Of a DNA stretch of 39,815 nt, positions 8,384 through 16,487 are shown in pieces. This DNA is from Lachnospiraceae bacterium (lineage in GTDB: Bacteria > Bacillota > Clostridia > Lachnospirales > Lachnospiraceae), in the NCBI GenBank assembly GCA_900770225.1, contig CAAGJU010000214.1, positions 1 through 39,815 on the forward strand. Direction: 5' to 3'. The notes beneath the pieces are model-generated. The model searched no databases. It saw nothing but the letters and a program-made list of their open reading frames with translations, and was not told the DNA's origin. Each line of letters begins with the position of its first letter. Position 1 is the first letter of the stretch. The translations under genes and the position numbers were made by a program.

Positions 8384-8878
8384 ATGAGAGATAAATACAA
8401 CAGAGAACGATTGGTTTCTGCTGTGGCATCTGTACCGCCGGTAAAACCTCTTGCGCCGGCGGAAGAAAAAACAGCCGCATCCGCACTGAATGTGGATCGG
8501 CTGTTGCTTCTGTTTCAGAGACGTTATAATATTTTAAGAGAGATAAAAAACGACACGGATGACCTTGCGGAAGCCACATCACGTCACGATGGAGTATCGA
8601 CGGATCTGGAACTGGAGATGCGGATGGACCATCTGCAGCAGTGCGAGGACAACTGGCAGCAGATCTGCCTCATGGGAGAAACGGACGCACAGGCGGCGGC
8701 TGAATTCCGGCGGCTGGTCCTGCAGGATCCGGAGAATGTGCACAGCAGCCTGCCTAAAGAAGAGAAACTCCTCGATCTCCGGCGCAAATGCCGTATGATC
8801 ATCCGACAGATTCAGACGAAGGACCGTATCGTCAATCTGCAGTCCATACATGAGAAGTCTGTATATTATCGGTCATGA
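8384..8878 (+). CDS. Small helical protein in the FliT position
   Basis: I do not recognise a family with certainty. The 164-residue product has a mainly alpha-helical, charged central part (about residues 38-150) with a short Pro/Ala-rich N-terminus. It lies directly after fliD-fliS, where a FliT-like FliD chaperone is often encoded, so a chaperone role is a reasonable guess from position only. The terminator after fliS suggests it has its own promoter, which I could not identify. The start follows an AGGAGAGG site. Confidence 0.55.
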   Translation: MRDKYNRERLVSAVASVPPVKPLAPAEEKTAASALNVDRLLLLFQRRYNILREIKNDTDDLAEATSRHDGVSTDLELEMRMDHLQQCEDNWQQICLMGETDAQAAAEFRRLVLQDPENVHSSLPKEEKLLDLRRKCRMIIRQIQTKDRIVNLQSIHEKSVYYRS

Positions 8879-9067
8879 TGATATGCTGACAGCTGAGTCT
8901 GAAGATCGGCTGATAAACTGCTGTTGTGCATTGCAGTGCACATACGGAAGTACAGTGCCTGGTGATTGTGTCGGCGCTGCGGGCAAACCGGTGAGTTGAT
9001 CAGCCATGATCGGCGTGCAGAGAAGGACTGCGTTAGGTAATACGGTATCACAGAAACGGGGAAGAGA

Positions 9068-10714
9068 ATGGATCGCAGCTTTTATGAGGGAAGACTGATC
9101 GTCAACATCGTCGGCGGCATTATGAGACAGGATCACCTGTTTCCTGTGCACAGCAAGAAGCTGAACTGGGAGAGGATATATCGCACGGCGGATTACCACG
9201 AGGTGGCGAATATTGTCTATCTGGGAATTCTGGGTGCCTCCGAGGATATGGAGCAATTTTGGAAGGATAAGTTCTTTGAGAGCTATCGTACGGCCATGCG
9301 CATGAATGACACCTGCTCCGGCGAGGAGGCGTCCGTTCTCGGCATGCTCGACAGAAACGCCGTGCAGTGCGTGATCCTCGGTTCCTCATCCCTCCGGGAA
9401 TTCTATGAGATACCGGAAGCCGCGGGAAATACGCCGCTGCGTCTGCTTTTCAGCGAGGAAGATTACCCGAGAGCCAAGGGATATTTGATCGACATCGGAT
9501 ATGAGGTGGATGAGCATTTCAAAAATCACGGCGAGCATATGATCAACGCCGTGGGATTTCCTCTGGAGATCTACCGCCGCATCCCGATGGAGACCGAACT
9601 CATCCAGACCAATATGCGCAAGCTGATCGATGGCGCCTATCGAGATCCCCATTTTGAGGGTATCAGCGGTCTCTCCATGGAATACGGTTATATCTACCGT
9701 ATGACGGAGACCGTCTACCTCTACTGCACGGATCACCTGACGATCCGTTATCTGCTTGATACCTTTCAGATGTACTGTGCTTACCGCGATGACATGGATA
9801 TGGATCTGGTCAATGAACGTCTGGGCCGTATGCGGATCAATGAGATCGCCGACTGTCTGCTGCAGATTGCAGCCATGTGGTTCGGTGCGAAGGACGATCC
9901 GCTGCTGAGCGGGCCGAAGGACGATCTCAGCGTCTATGATTACATGGAGAACAGGATCCTGAGCAACGGCCTCACCGGGACAGTGGAGAAGTTGGGCCAG
10001 GCGTCGGAACTGAGAGAGGATATCCGTCACACGGCGGAAAAAGCACAGAAGCAGGCGGAAAAGCTCCGCCGCAGAGAAGAAAAAAGAATGGCCGGGAAGG
10101 CAAAGGTCAGCTTTTTCTCGCGCTTCCGGAAGACGCAGCAGCAGGAGGAAGAGATTCCCGAACTGCGGAAAGACGGCAATGTACAGTCCTATGTGCGCAG
10201 CTATGGTATCGCCGTGCAGACGCCTTATTTTTCCTTTACGCTGCCGTACCGCTGGTCGGAATTCGGCCGGGTTGTCGTGGAGCCCATGGATGAGGATTTC
10301 GGACGCACGGAGCTCAGTCTGGATGCCAGAGATCCGGATGCCTATGCCGTTCACCTGATCTTTGAACCCAAGGAAGGCGATCCTCTTCCTGTTCTGGATT
10401 TCATGCTCTACGCAGATCCGTTGAATGCATCCGTTCAGGTCATGCGGAAGGAGGAAAATCACTACATCGGCCGTCTGACGCATATGGATGACAAGTATGA
10501 ATATGAGCTTCACCTGGTTGCGCTGTACAGCGAAGGAATTGCCGAGAACGAGGATCTTGATCTGTACAACACTCTGCTGGCGGAGAGAGACAACATCATT
10601 CGGTCACTGACGCCCGTCAACGAGCCGGCAAACAAAAATGTCAATCTGCTGGAGCGGTTCTCAGGCTGGAAGACGGAGAATATGCCGGCGGAGTACAAAC
10701 AGTCGACCATGTGA
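9068..10714 (+). CDS. Nucleotidyltransferase-fold protein (NTP_transf_5-like) with extra C-terminal domain
   Basis: Residues about 20-280 resemble the uncharacterised nucleotidyltransferase family often found in polysaccharide loci: ILGSSSLREFY (about 104-114), then the segment that normally carries the metal-binding Asp-x-Asp pair, then YLIDIGYEVDEHF. Here that segment reads NTPLRLLFSEEDY, so the usual catalytic DxD is not visible and the enzyme may be inactive or diverged. Residues about 315-355 form a Lys/Arg/Glu-rich coiled coil (AEKAQKQAEKLRRREEKR). Residues about 370-545 are a beta-rich domain that I cannot name. There is no signal peptide. Its position between fliS and csrA suggests a link with flagellar or surface modification, but the role is unknown. 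Confidence 0.6.
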   Translation: MDRSFYEGRLIVNIVGGIMRQDHLFPVHSKKLNWERIYRTADYHEVANIVYLGILGASEDMEQFWKDKFFESYRTAMRMNDTCSGEEASVLGMLDRNAVQCVILGSSSLREFYEIPEAAGNTPLRLLFSEEDYPRAKGYLIDIGYEVDEHFKNHGEHMINAVGFPLEIYRRIPMETELIQTNMRKLIDGAYRDPHFEGISGLSMEYGYIYRMTETVYLYCTDHLTIRYLLDTFQMYCAYRDDMDMDLVNERLGRMRINEIADCLLQIAAMWFGAKDDPLLSGPKDDLSVYDYMENRILSNGLTGTVEKLGQASELREDIRHTAEKAQKQAEKLRRREEKRMAGKAKVSFFSRFRKTQQQEEEIPELRKDGNVQSYVRSYGIAVQTPYFSFTLPYRWSEFGRVVVEPMDEDFGRTELSLDARDPDAYAVHLIFEPKEGDPLPVLDFMLYADPLNASVQVMRKEENHYIGRLTHMDDKYEYELHLVALYSEGIAENEDLDLYNTLLAERDNIIRSLTPVNEPANKNVNLLERFSGWKTENMPAEYKQSTM

Positions 10715-10790
10715 ATATCTGTTTCCTGTATGTGTCTGCTATCTGTATCCTGACAGGTGTCAGGTGAGAAAAATGTTTACAGTGATAATA

Positions 10791-10822
10791 AGCAGGGGAT
10801 CCGTTGATACGGATCCCCTGCT
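10791..10822. terminator. Bidirectional terminator between convergent genes
   Basis: A perfect 14-base arm (10791-10804, AGCAGGGGATCCGT) pairs with 10809-10822 around TGAT. It lies between the ends of the NTase-fold gene (+) and csrA (-). T-rich sequence follows on the plus side (TCTTATTCTGTTTTT). On the minus side the flank is TATTATCAC, so termination may be weaker there. Confidence 0.85.
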
Positions 10823-10828
10823 GCGGTC

Positions 10829-11203
10829 TTATTCTGTTTTTGACGCATCATTTTCAGCCGTATCTGGCCCGGATTCCGTTGATTCGGCACCGGCTGTATC
10901 TGAATTCGTCTCAGTTCCACCGGTATCCGGTATGGCTCCGCCTGTGGCGGATTCGTCGGCTGCCGGTGCTTTTTTCAGGCGGGCGAGCAGTGTATTCTGC
11001 AGATTCGACACTGTATCGAAATCTGGCGCAATGGAGCTCTTGTTCTCCAGCTCAGCTTTGGATAGCTCCTCGCGGAGAATGGAGATCTGCTTCGGGGCAT
11101 CGATCGCCAGACGAACGCCGTCTGCCGCACAGTCCACGACCGTGATCCGGATGTTGTCACCGATCAGTATGCTTTCATTTTTCTTCCTTCGCAGTATCAG
11201 CAT
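10829..11203 (-). CDS. csrA: Carbon storage regulator CsrA with long C-terminal extension
   Basis: CsrA is a dimeric RNA-binding repressor of translation. In Gram-positive flagellar systems it represses flagellin and is held inactive by FliW. Residues 1-52 form the standard domain with the RNA-contacting Arg6 (MLILRRKKNESILIGD) and Arg44 (ISILREEL). I chose ATG 11203 because a GAGGAG site precedes it and CsrA proteins begin MLIL; an upstream in-frame ATG at 11233 would add ten residues without support. The product is 124 residues, about twice the usual 60-75. The extension has a helix (about 61-78) then an acidic Thr/Ser/Asp/Gly-rich tail. The start lies inside the end of fliW (29-base overlap), implying translational coupling. 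Confidence 0.93.
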   Translation of the reverse strand: MLILRRKKNESILIGDNIRITVVDCAADGVRLAIDAPKQISILREELSKAELENKSSIAPDFDTVSNLQNTLLARLKKAPAADESATGGAIPDTGGTETNSDTAGAESTESGPDTAENDASKTE

Positions 11204-11663
11204 TTTCCGTGTTCTCCTCGCTGAAGACAGCAAAGCTGTTCAGCTTCTGCCTGAAATCGTAAATAGAATCGTTAAGGATGACCTGCATACCCTTGCGGGT
11301 CTCCGGATTGACGACGAGAGGGCATTTCATGTTGACCGTGTTTTCACGATAATTATTCTTCAGCACACAGATTACATAGAAGGTCAGGTCATTTTCTGAC
11401 TCCGCTTCCAGATACTGCAGCTCTTCCGGCGTGAGCACCGGATTATAATCGCGATCCAGTATAAAAGGATTGATGACAACAAAACCGATGTGCGAATCAT
11501 CTACGGACTGCATAACAAGCAGCGTATTGTCCTCTTCGTCGTTCAGACACAGCGGAAGATACTGATGCAGATCCGGAAAACCAAAGATTCCGTCCGGAAA
11601 ATTGATGCAGTATTCGGGTTCATACTCCAGTGTTCCGTATTCTTTTGTCTCTAACGTCAACAT
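11175..11663 (-). CDS. fliW: Flagellar assembly factor FliW (CsrA antagonist)
   Basis: FliW binds either flagellin or CsrA. When flagellin is exported, freed FliW sequesters CsrA and relieves repression of flagellin translation. The 162 residues carry the family signature: EYCINFPDGIFGFPDL, the central FVVINPF segment and KCPLVVNPETRKGMQVIL. The length is slightly above average because of an acidic tail (about residues 148-162) encoded where csrA begins. The gene follows flgL by 34 bases and overlaps csrA, forming a flgL-fliW-csrA unit. Confidence 0.95.
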   Translation of the reverse strand: MLTLETKEYGTLEYEPEYCINFPDGIFGFPDLHQYLPLCLNDEEDNTLLVMQSVDDSHIGFVVINPFILDRDYNPVLTPEELQYLEAESENDLTFYVICVLKNNYRENTVNMKCPLVVNPETRKGMQVILNDSIYDFRQKLNSFAVFSEENTENADTAKEEK

Positions 11664-11697
11664 AGTTTATTCCTTGCCCTCTGGCCATTTATTGATA

Positions 11698-12921
11698 TTA
11701 TTTTACGTAATCAAAAAGCGATGACTGCATGATATTCGATCCGACCTTCATGGCTGCTGTATAAGCATACTGCTGTGAGTACATTTTCACAATGGCGTCG
11801 TATGTATCAATGCCTACCTTGTCCTTATACTGAGATTCCAGCGTATCCTTGGTACTGCTGAGACGTGTCTGTACTGTTTCCAGCGTCGATTCTCTGATGC
11901 CGAGCTCACGGTAGGTGTTGCTGACGCGCTGTTCACTGTCATCCCATTTGCCGATGACGGAGGAAAGCGTAGTATTCAACTCGGACAGGGCGTTTGCATT
12001 ATCCGTATCTGTGCTGTTGGAATTCTCTCTGACATTCAGATACTTTCTTGTAGCCAGCAGCGTCTGCGCGGTGAGAGCAATCGGCGTCTGCGCCATCTGC
12101 TCATCTATGGTTTTCTTTGCATCGTCGCTGCTCATTGCCTTGAGCCCTGATGAGTCGATTCCGGTCAGCATATTCAGACCACCGGTAAAGGTGTCAGGAA
12201 GGGTCTGGCGGCTCTCGAGACTTCCATAACCGAGGCTCATGCGGCCCTCCTCAGACATGGCACTCTGGATTTTTTCCAGTGTCTTATCTTTATCATCACT
12301 ATTTTCAACTTCTTTACCCGTGCTGTCCGTAATTACATATGAGTAATCAACCTTCAGAGAGCCATCAGTGTTTGCAGAGTATTTGATAGACATCTTGGTG
12401 ACGTTGTCCTCTCCCGGGAATTTATGGGAGAAATTCAATGTAATACTGGGATTATCACCACTTAGATTCTTGTCCAGTGTGAATGGTGTGGTGGACATAT
12501 CATTGCCACCGTATACATAATAGTTCTCATAGGTGGTGTTCAGCGTATCGGCAATGGAATCCAGCTTCTCCTGGACATCGGTGTTGAGCGTCTGCATAGT
12601 TGTCAGGGCCTGGTTACTGGAGTCGTTGTTCATCTGAAGCAGGTCCGTGTTGATACCGCGCATGGATGTCTGAATTGACAGCGCCCCCTGTTCCTGCTGA
12701 TACAGACGGTTTTTGACGTCACTGATCACGGTATACTTTGTGTCAGCATCCGTGTACTGGTTATCGATGCGCTTGGATTCGTAATAGGCGAGCGGATTCT
12801 CCTCCGCGGAATTATACTTGCGCTCAGAAGATACCTGCTCGATCGACTTATTCAGTTCGCTGTGCAGGTTCTGCACTGTCTGTGCATAATCCTTATAAAA
12901 TGTACGGCTCGTAACTCTCAT
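11698..12921 (-). CDS. flgL: Hook-filament junction protein FlgL (HAP3)
   Basis: FlgL joins the hook-side junction to the flagellin filament. The N-terminal flagellin-like helix (MRVTSRTFYKDYAQTVQNL) and the C-terminal matching helix (YTAAMKVGSNIMQSSLFDYVK) are clear, and the 407-residue length is normal for clostridia. I chose ATG 12921, since AAGGAG precedes it; the frame stays open for 22 more codons upstream without a ribosome site. It is the first gene of the flgL-fliW-csrA unit, probably read from the sigma-28-type promoter at 13126-13153. Confidence 0.95.
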   Translation of the reverse strand: MRVTSRTFYKDYAQTVQNLHSELNKSIEQVSSERKYNSAEENPLAYYESKRIDNQYTDADTKYTVISDVKNRLYQQEQGALSIQTSMRGINTDLLQMNNDSSNQALTTMQTLNTDVQEKLDSIADTLNTTYENYYVYGGNDMSTTPFTLDKNLSGDNPSITLNFSHKFPGEDNVTKMSIKYSANTDGSLKVDYSYVITDSTGKEVENSDDKDKTLEKIQSAMSEEGRMSLGYGSLESRQTLPDTFTGGLNMLTGIDSSGLKAMSSDDAKKTIDEQMAQTPIALTAQTLLATRKYLNVRENSNSTDTDNANALSELNTTLSSVIGKWDDSEQRVSNTYRELGIRESTLETVQTRLSSTKDTLESQYKDKVGIDTYDAIVKMYSQQYAYTAAMKVGSNIMQSSLFDYVK

Positions 12922-13125
12922 ATTCCGCTCCTTTTCGTGAAGCCATGTAACCCGGAATGTCAATGCCGGAGCAGATGGACTGTTCACGCAGATATCATTT
13001 ATCAGACCTGGCAGTTTAATGTATTGCCGGAATACTCAACTGTATTATCCCGAATCACATCGAGCAGATTGCTGAAGGATATGATCAGACCTGTCATTCT
13101 GCTTACACTTTACTGCACAACTACA

Positions 13126-13153
13126 TTATCGGCGCACAGAGCCTCTTTCATAA
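13126..13153 (-). promoter_or_regulatory. Sigma-28-type promoter of flgL-fliW-csrA
   Basis: On the minus strand TTAT (13153-13150), a 16-base spacer, then GCCGATAA (13133-13126), an exact sigma-28 -10 element. The predicted start near 13119 leaves a leader of about 200 bases before flgL. Confidence 0.72.
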
Positions 13154-13292
13154 TCATCCGGGAAAAATAATAGATGGCGGTACACTGCAGAAAATGAAGA
13201 TGTATAAGGCAGTCGTGCGCTGCAGAGAGTGAGGGAAACGCCGGTAATGTGCTGTGAAGAATTAAGGAGAAAACAGAAGTAAAGATATAAAG

Positions 13293-13338
13293 ACAGCCGG
13301 GTGCTGGGGGAGAGTAAATACCTGCAGCATCCGGCTGT
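13293..13338 (-). terminator. Terminator-like hairpin after flgK
   Basis: A 14-base stem (13293-13306 with 13325-13338, one wobble pair, ACAGCCGG...CCGGCTGT) with an 18-base loop. On the minus strand it is followed by CTTTATATCTTT. It lies after flgK and upstream of the flgL promoter. Confidence 0.6.
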
Positions 13339-13424
13339 CATGATCCAGTACAGCAATTTGGGAGAGTGTACTGAAGTGGATCCGTGTGATTACCCTAATT
13401 ATAACCGAAAAAATGTTCGTTGTC

Positions 13425-13474
13425 CACCCGTGCGGTAGTCGCTATCAGGCACCCGTGCGGTTACTGGTATCAGG
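13425..13474. repeat. 25-bp tandem duplication over the flgK stop
   Basis: Two adjacent copies, 13425-13449 and 13450-13474, share CACCCGTGCGGT and TATCAGG and differ at a few central bases. The second copy contains the flgK stop codon. Confidence 0.8.
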
Positions 13475-15323
13475 TAATACCGAGCAGTGACTGCAGGGTC
13501 TCGTCGATCGCCGTCATCAGCCTTGCAGCTGCATTGTAGGAGGTCACGAAGGTCATCATGTTGGCGGCTTCTTCATCGAGGCTGACACCTGAGATCTGGT
13601 CCTTCGACGTGGAGATGCTGTCGAGTACGGCCTGATTCGTCTTCAGGGCATTGCTGTTGTTATAAGAGTCATTCGCAAGGTAGGTGGAGATACTGTCCAT
13701 CTCGTTGGAATACGTCTTGTCATCCAGCTCCTTATGCGTGGACGTGAGATTCTGCAGCATATTCAGGACAGTGTCCGTACTGCTGTTACCGTTGGACGGA
13801 TCTCCCATCGTACCGATGTGCGTCGTGCCGTTCACCCACTTCTGAGAGACACTGATATTCGCAGCTGTGATACCGGAAGCCGTTTCCTGCGCCTCACCGG
13901 ACTTGACCAGAAGAAGGAAAGATTTGGCATCTGGGTTGTCTTTTATATATTTATCAAGGCCGGCTGCCGTTGTGATGGCCTTTGTGGTATCGTTGAATCC
14001 GTTCACGCCCTTTGCGTTCTGAATATTCATCTGGGTGGCAAAGGTAGATGCCAGATTATCCAGCCGCTTCATGTAGTAATCAAAGCTACGGTACGTGCTG
14101 CCATTGTTCTGGCTGCTGTAATTGTCGGTGAGCATATCCAAATGCGCCTGCATGCTGCCGCCATTGAGACGGATCAGTGTCTTGTCGCTGTCAGATACCA
14201 TATTGTCGGTATAAACCGTCGTATTCGTGTCTGATGAAGACGGAGCTTTGTTGAACTGCAGCTCAACGCGCTGTGGAAGCCCGGTTTTTTCATCCAGGAG
14301 ACCTGTGTAGGTCTGTGCTCTGGTCCCATCCGCATTGTATACAGCCTTTTTATCAATCAGCAAACTGACAGAACCGTAGTTTGTAATGGTACTTCCGTCA
14401 GCGTTCTTGCCGACAGCGGAGCCGTTTACAAGGTTGAGTCTGCTGGTTGTGGTATTGCCATTGGCATCCGTCTGGCTGTAGACCAGATCGATTTTCAAGT
14501 CTTCAGGGTAAGAAGACTTGCCGGTGGCAACGCCTGCCGAATTGTAGTTCAGGCCACGGTCACGGATGACTTTGTTGCCCGCAGAATCCGTTGTCTCATA
14601 TTTTTCCGTGAAGTAGGTCACTTCGATCGGGATATAGCCGGAGAGCTCATCAATCTTGCTGTTGCGCTCATCCTGAAGCTCCAGCGCCTTGTTGCCGACG
14701 AGCTGGTTCTGTTTGATCTTCACGTTGAGATCACCGATCTCAGCGAGAAGCTGGTTCACTTTGTCCACATCGCCGTTCTCGGAGCTTCCCGAGCCGTCGA
14801 GATTGTGATATTCATCCACCATCGCCGAAGTGATCTCGGAAGCGGCATTGTTGAACAGGTTGGCGGTTGCGTTGATACGTGAGCGCAGCTCGCCCTCATA
14901 CACGGGATCGTTGACCTTGGAAGGATCCTGCATGTTTGTGAGAGCGGTCTGGATATTGTTGAACGAGGTACTGAGGCCGTCGATCTGCGTCTCATCGAGG
15001 TAGGAGTCCAGTGAGTTCAGAGCGTCGCTGACAGTGTCATTGTAGGACACCTTGGAATTCTGATCGCGGTACTGGATGTCGAGGAACTGATCACGCAGCT
15101 GCGTCACGCCGGTCATGGAGACGCCGTAGCCGATGCTCGTACTGTTCTGATCCATGAAAAAGTCGGGATTGCTGTAGTTGACGCTCTTGACGTTAAGTTC
15201 CTGGCGGGTGTAGCCCTCCGTGTTCATATTTGAGAGGTTCTGGCCGACAAGACTCAGCCTCGCCTGGTTGGCGCGGAGAGCAGTCAGTGCCGTATTAAAA
15301 CCTGAAAAAGTAGCCTGGATCAT
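13470..15323 (-). CDS. flgK: Hook-filament junction protein FlgK (HAP1)
   Basis: FlgK is the first junction protein on the hook. The N-terminal rod-type motif (LVGQNLSNMNTEGYTRQ, about residues 26-42) and the C-terminal helix (ISGVSLDEEAANMMTFVTSYNAAARLMTAID) are clearly FlgK. The 617-residue length is in the usual range for clostridia. It lies downstream of its likely chaperone gene flgN, with a gap of 134 bases. The 3' end carries a short tandem duplication that does not alter the reading frame. Confidence 0.96.
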   Translation of the reverse strand: MIQATFSGFNTALTALRANQARLSLVGQNLSNMNTEGYTRQELNVKSVNYSNPDFFMDQNSTSIGYGVSMTGVTQLRDQFLDIQYRDQNSKVSYNDTVSDALNSLDSYLDETQIDGLSTSFNNIQTALTNMQDPSKVNDPVYEGELRSRINATANLFNNAASEITSAMVDEYHNLDGSGSSENGDVDKVNQLLAEIGDLNVKIKQNQLVGNKALELQDERNSKIDELSGYIPIEVTYFTEKYETTDSAGNKVIRDRGLNYNSAGVATGKSSYPEDLKIDLVYSQTDANGNTTTSRLNLVNGSAVGKNADGSTITNYGSVSLLIDKKAVYNADGTRAQTYTGLLDEKTGLPQRVELQFNKAPSSSDTNTTVYTDNMVSDSDKTLIRLNGGSMQAHLDMLTDNYSSQNNGSTYRSFDYYMKRLDNLASTFATQMNIQNAKGVNGFNDTTKAITTAAGLDKYIKDNPDAKSFLLLVKSGEAQETASGITAANISVSQKWVNGTTHIGTMGDPSNGNSSTDTVLNMLQNLTSTHKELDDKTYSNEMDSISTYLANDSYNNSNALKTNQAVLDSISTSKDQISGVSLDEEAANMMTFVTSYNAAARLMTAIDETLQSLLGIT

Positions 15324-15457
15324 ATCGAACTCCGTTCCGCCGCCGGGAAGGGCGGCCTGTTACCTTCGTATCGAAAAAATCTGCCGGTCAGAACCCAACG
15401 TAGAAATGCGGCAGTCCCGACGGCTTATATTAAGCAAAAGAGAAAATGTGCATTCGC

Positions 15458-15892
15458 TCAGGCGTGTGTGTCGGGAAAAGCAGACGGAAGCGGCATATCC
15501 TTCAGCGCCTCATTGACATCCATCAGCCGCACCTTCATGATGCGGTCTGCACTGTCCCGGGCATCCTCGAAAAGCTTCAGCTCATGACTGATGCCCTCGT
15601 ATATGGGAGCCAGCGTGCTGCGCTGTTCATCCGTGCACTCCGCAAGGACGTCACGGAAGGACTTACCCTGAATACCGAGCGCCTGCTCGTATTCCCCGCG
15701 TTTGTTCTCCAGTCCGCGGAAAGTCAGCATATCCGGCTGGGAATCATTGACCAGCTGATTCATGGTCTCCGTATCCTGCGCGGCGGCAGCTGTCGTCAGG
15801 CTGTTCTCCATCAGACGGAGCTTTGCGAGAATCTCCTGCAGCTGCAGCATGGTGTCCCTGTAATGCTTAAAAGCCTCTTTGTTGTCAGTCAT
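15458..15892 (-). CDS. flgN: FlgN-type export chaperone for FlgK/FlgL
   Basis: FlgN proteins keep FlgK and FlgL soluble before export. The 144-residue product is almost entirely helical (for example RDTMLQLQEILAKLRLMENS, about residues 12-31, and a central LENKRGEYEQAL) with no signal peptide, and the length matches the family. Sequence identity across FlgN proteins is low, so the call leans on position: it lies between flgM and flgK in the order seen in other Firmicutes. A GGAGAAAAAAT site precedes the start. Confidence 0.85.
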   Translation of the reverse strand: MTDNKEAFKHYRDTMLQLQEILAKLRLMENSLTTAAAAQDTETMNQLVNDSQPDMLTFRGLENKRGEYEQALGIQGKSFRDVLAECTDEQRSTLAPIYEGISHELKLFEDARDSADRIMKVRLMDVNEALKDMPLPSAFPDTHA

Positions 15893-16033
15893 ATTTTTTC
15901 TCCGGATATGAAACGACGCCTTCGGAAAAAGGCGTCATCTCCATTCGTATGTGCGGCACGGGTAGATGCCTGTGCCGGTGTAAGCAACAAGCATGATCAG
16001 AGCCGTAAGTCTGATCAAAGCAGTAAAGCCTGA

Positions 16034-16107
16034 TCAGAAATAACCGAGCATATGCTCAGCAATTATCGTCTCAGAAATAACCAAGCATATGCTCAGCGAT
16101 TCTCGTC
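16034..16107. repeat. 37-bp tandem duplication at the flgM 3' end
   Basis: Copies at 16034-16070 and 16071-16107 differ at three bases. Each contains a GCATATGCTC palindrome core. The copy at 16071-16107 encodes the last residues of FlgM, including IAEHMLGYF and the stop codon. The other lies just beyond the stop and, since 37 is not a multiple of three, would repeat those residues in another frame. Confidence 0.85.
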
Positions 16108-16391
16108 GGATCGATGCGATATTCGCCGGTTTCAACTTCCTGACGGATCTCAGACACATCCGCACTGTCAGCTTCTGACTGAACGGATTCCGATACCTTT
16201 TTAGCCAGTACAGAAGCGAAACTCCTGTCATCCGGGGCACTGTTATTCTGAATCGTTACCGTATCAAAATCAGCGGCGGAAGAGGAAGCGGTTTTTCCCG
16301 CATTTTCCGTGGCGGTTCTGGTCATCTCGGCGTTTCTGAGATAGCTCTGCAGCGAATCAACTTTGCTGCCTGGCTGAAATAAGATACTCAT
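16071..16391 (-). CDS. flgM: Anti-sigma-28 factor FlgM
   Basis: FlgM holds sigma-28 inactive until the hook is complete and it is secreted. The C-terminal sigma-binding segment (EIRQEVETGEYRIDPTRIAEHML, about residues 81-103) fits the family pattern of a helix, then GxYxID, then IAxxML. The 106-residue length is typical. I chose ATG 16391 because AGGAGG lies just upstream; a start 36 bases earlier lacks a site. It heads the flgM-flgN-flgK group and has its own sigma-28-type promoter. The leader contains ACAAGGAC near 16415, a further CsrA-like GGA. Confidence 0.88.
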   Translation of the reverse strand: MSILFQPGSKVDSLQSYLRNAEMTRTATENAGKTASSSAADFDTVTIQNNSAPDDRSFASVLAKKVSESVQSEADSADVSEIRQEVETGEYRIDPTRIAEHMLGYF

Positions 16392-16432
16392 TGGCCCCTC
16401 CTTTCCTGAGGTTTGTCCTTGTGTCACTTAAT

Positions 16433-16459
16433 GTATCGGCCTGAAAATCTGTGATATAA
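16433..16459 (-). promoter_or_regulatory. Sigma-28-type promoter of flgM
   Basis: On the minus strand TTAT (16459-16456), a 15-base spacer, then GCCGATAC (16440-16433). The predicted start is about 35 bases before flgM. Autoregulation of flgM by sigma-28 is known in other bacteria. Confidence 0.72.
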
Positions 16460-16487
16460 ACCAGATTTCGCTTTTTTTCGTTGAAAA

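Larger units (their letters stand above)
12922..13469. other. Intergenic region between flgK and flgL
   Basis: About 550 bases without a credible gene. It contains, in minus-strand order, a 25-bp tandem duplication at the flgK end, a terminator hairpin at 13293-13338, and the sigma-28-type promoter at 13126-13153 for flgL. The remainder shows nothing I can name. Confidence 0.5.

Noticed and set aside
8981..8989. GGGCAAACC, as in the core of c-di-GMP-I riboswitches
   Set aside because: The rest of the aptamer (GAAA tetraloop, CGCAAAGCC, downstream receptor) is not present around it.
9386..10513. Long minus-strand open frame opposite the NTase-fold gene
   Set aside because: It lies wholly inside a well-supported plus-strand gene, has a His/Arg/Ile-rich composition typical of antisense frames and no ribosome site.
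11204..11233. Earlier in-frame start for csrA
   Set aside because: The ten extra residues are not part of CsrA proteins, and the strong GAGGAG site belongs to the ATG at 11203.
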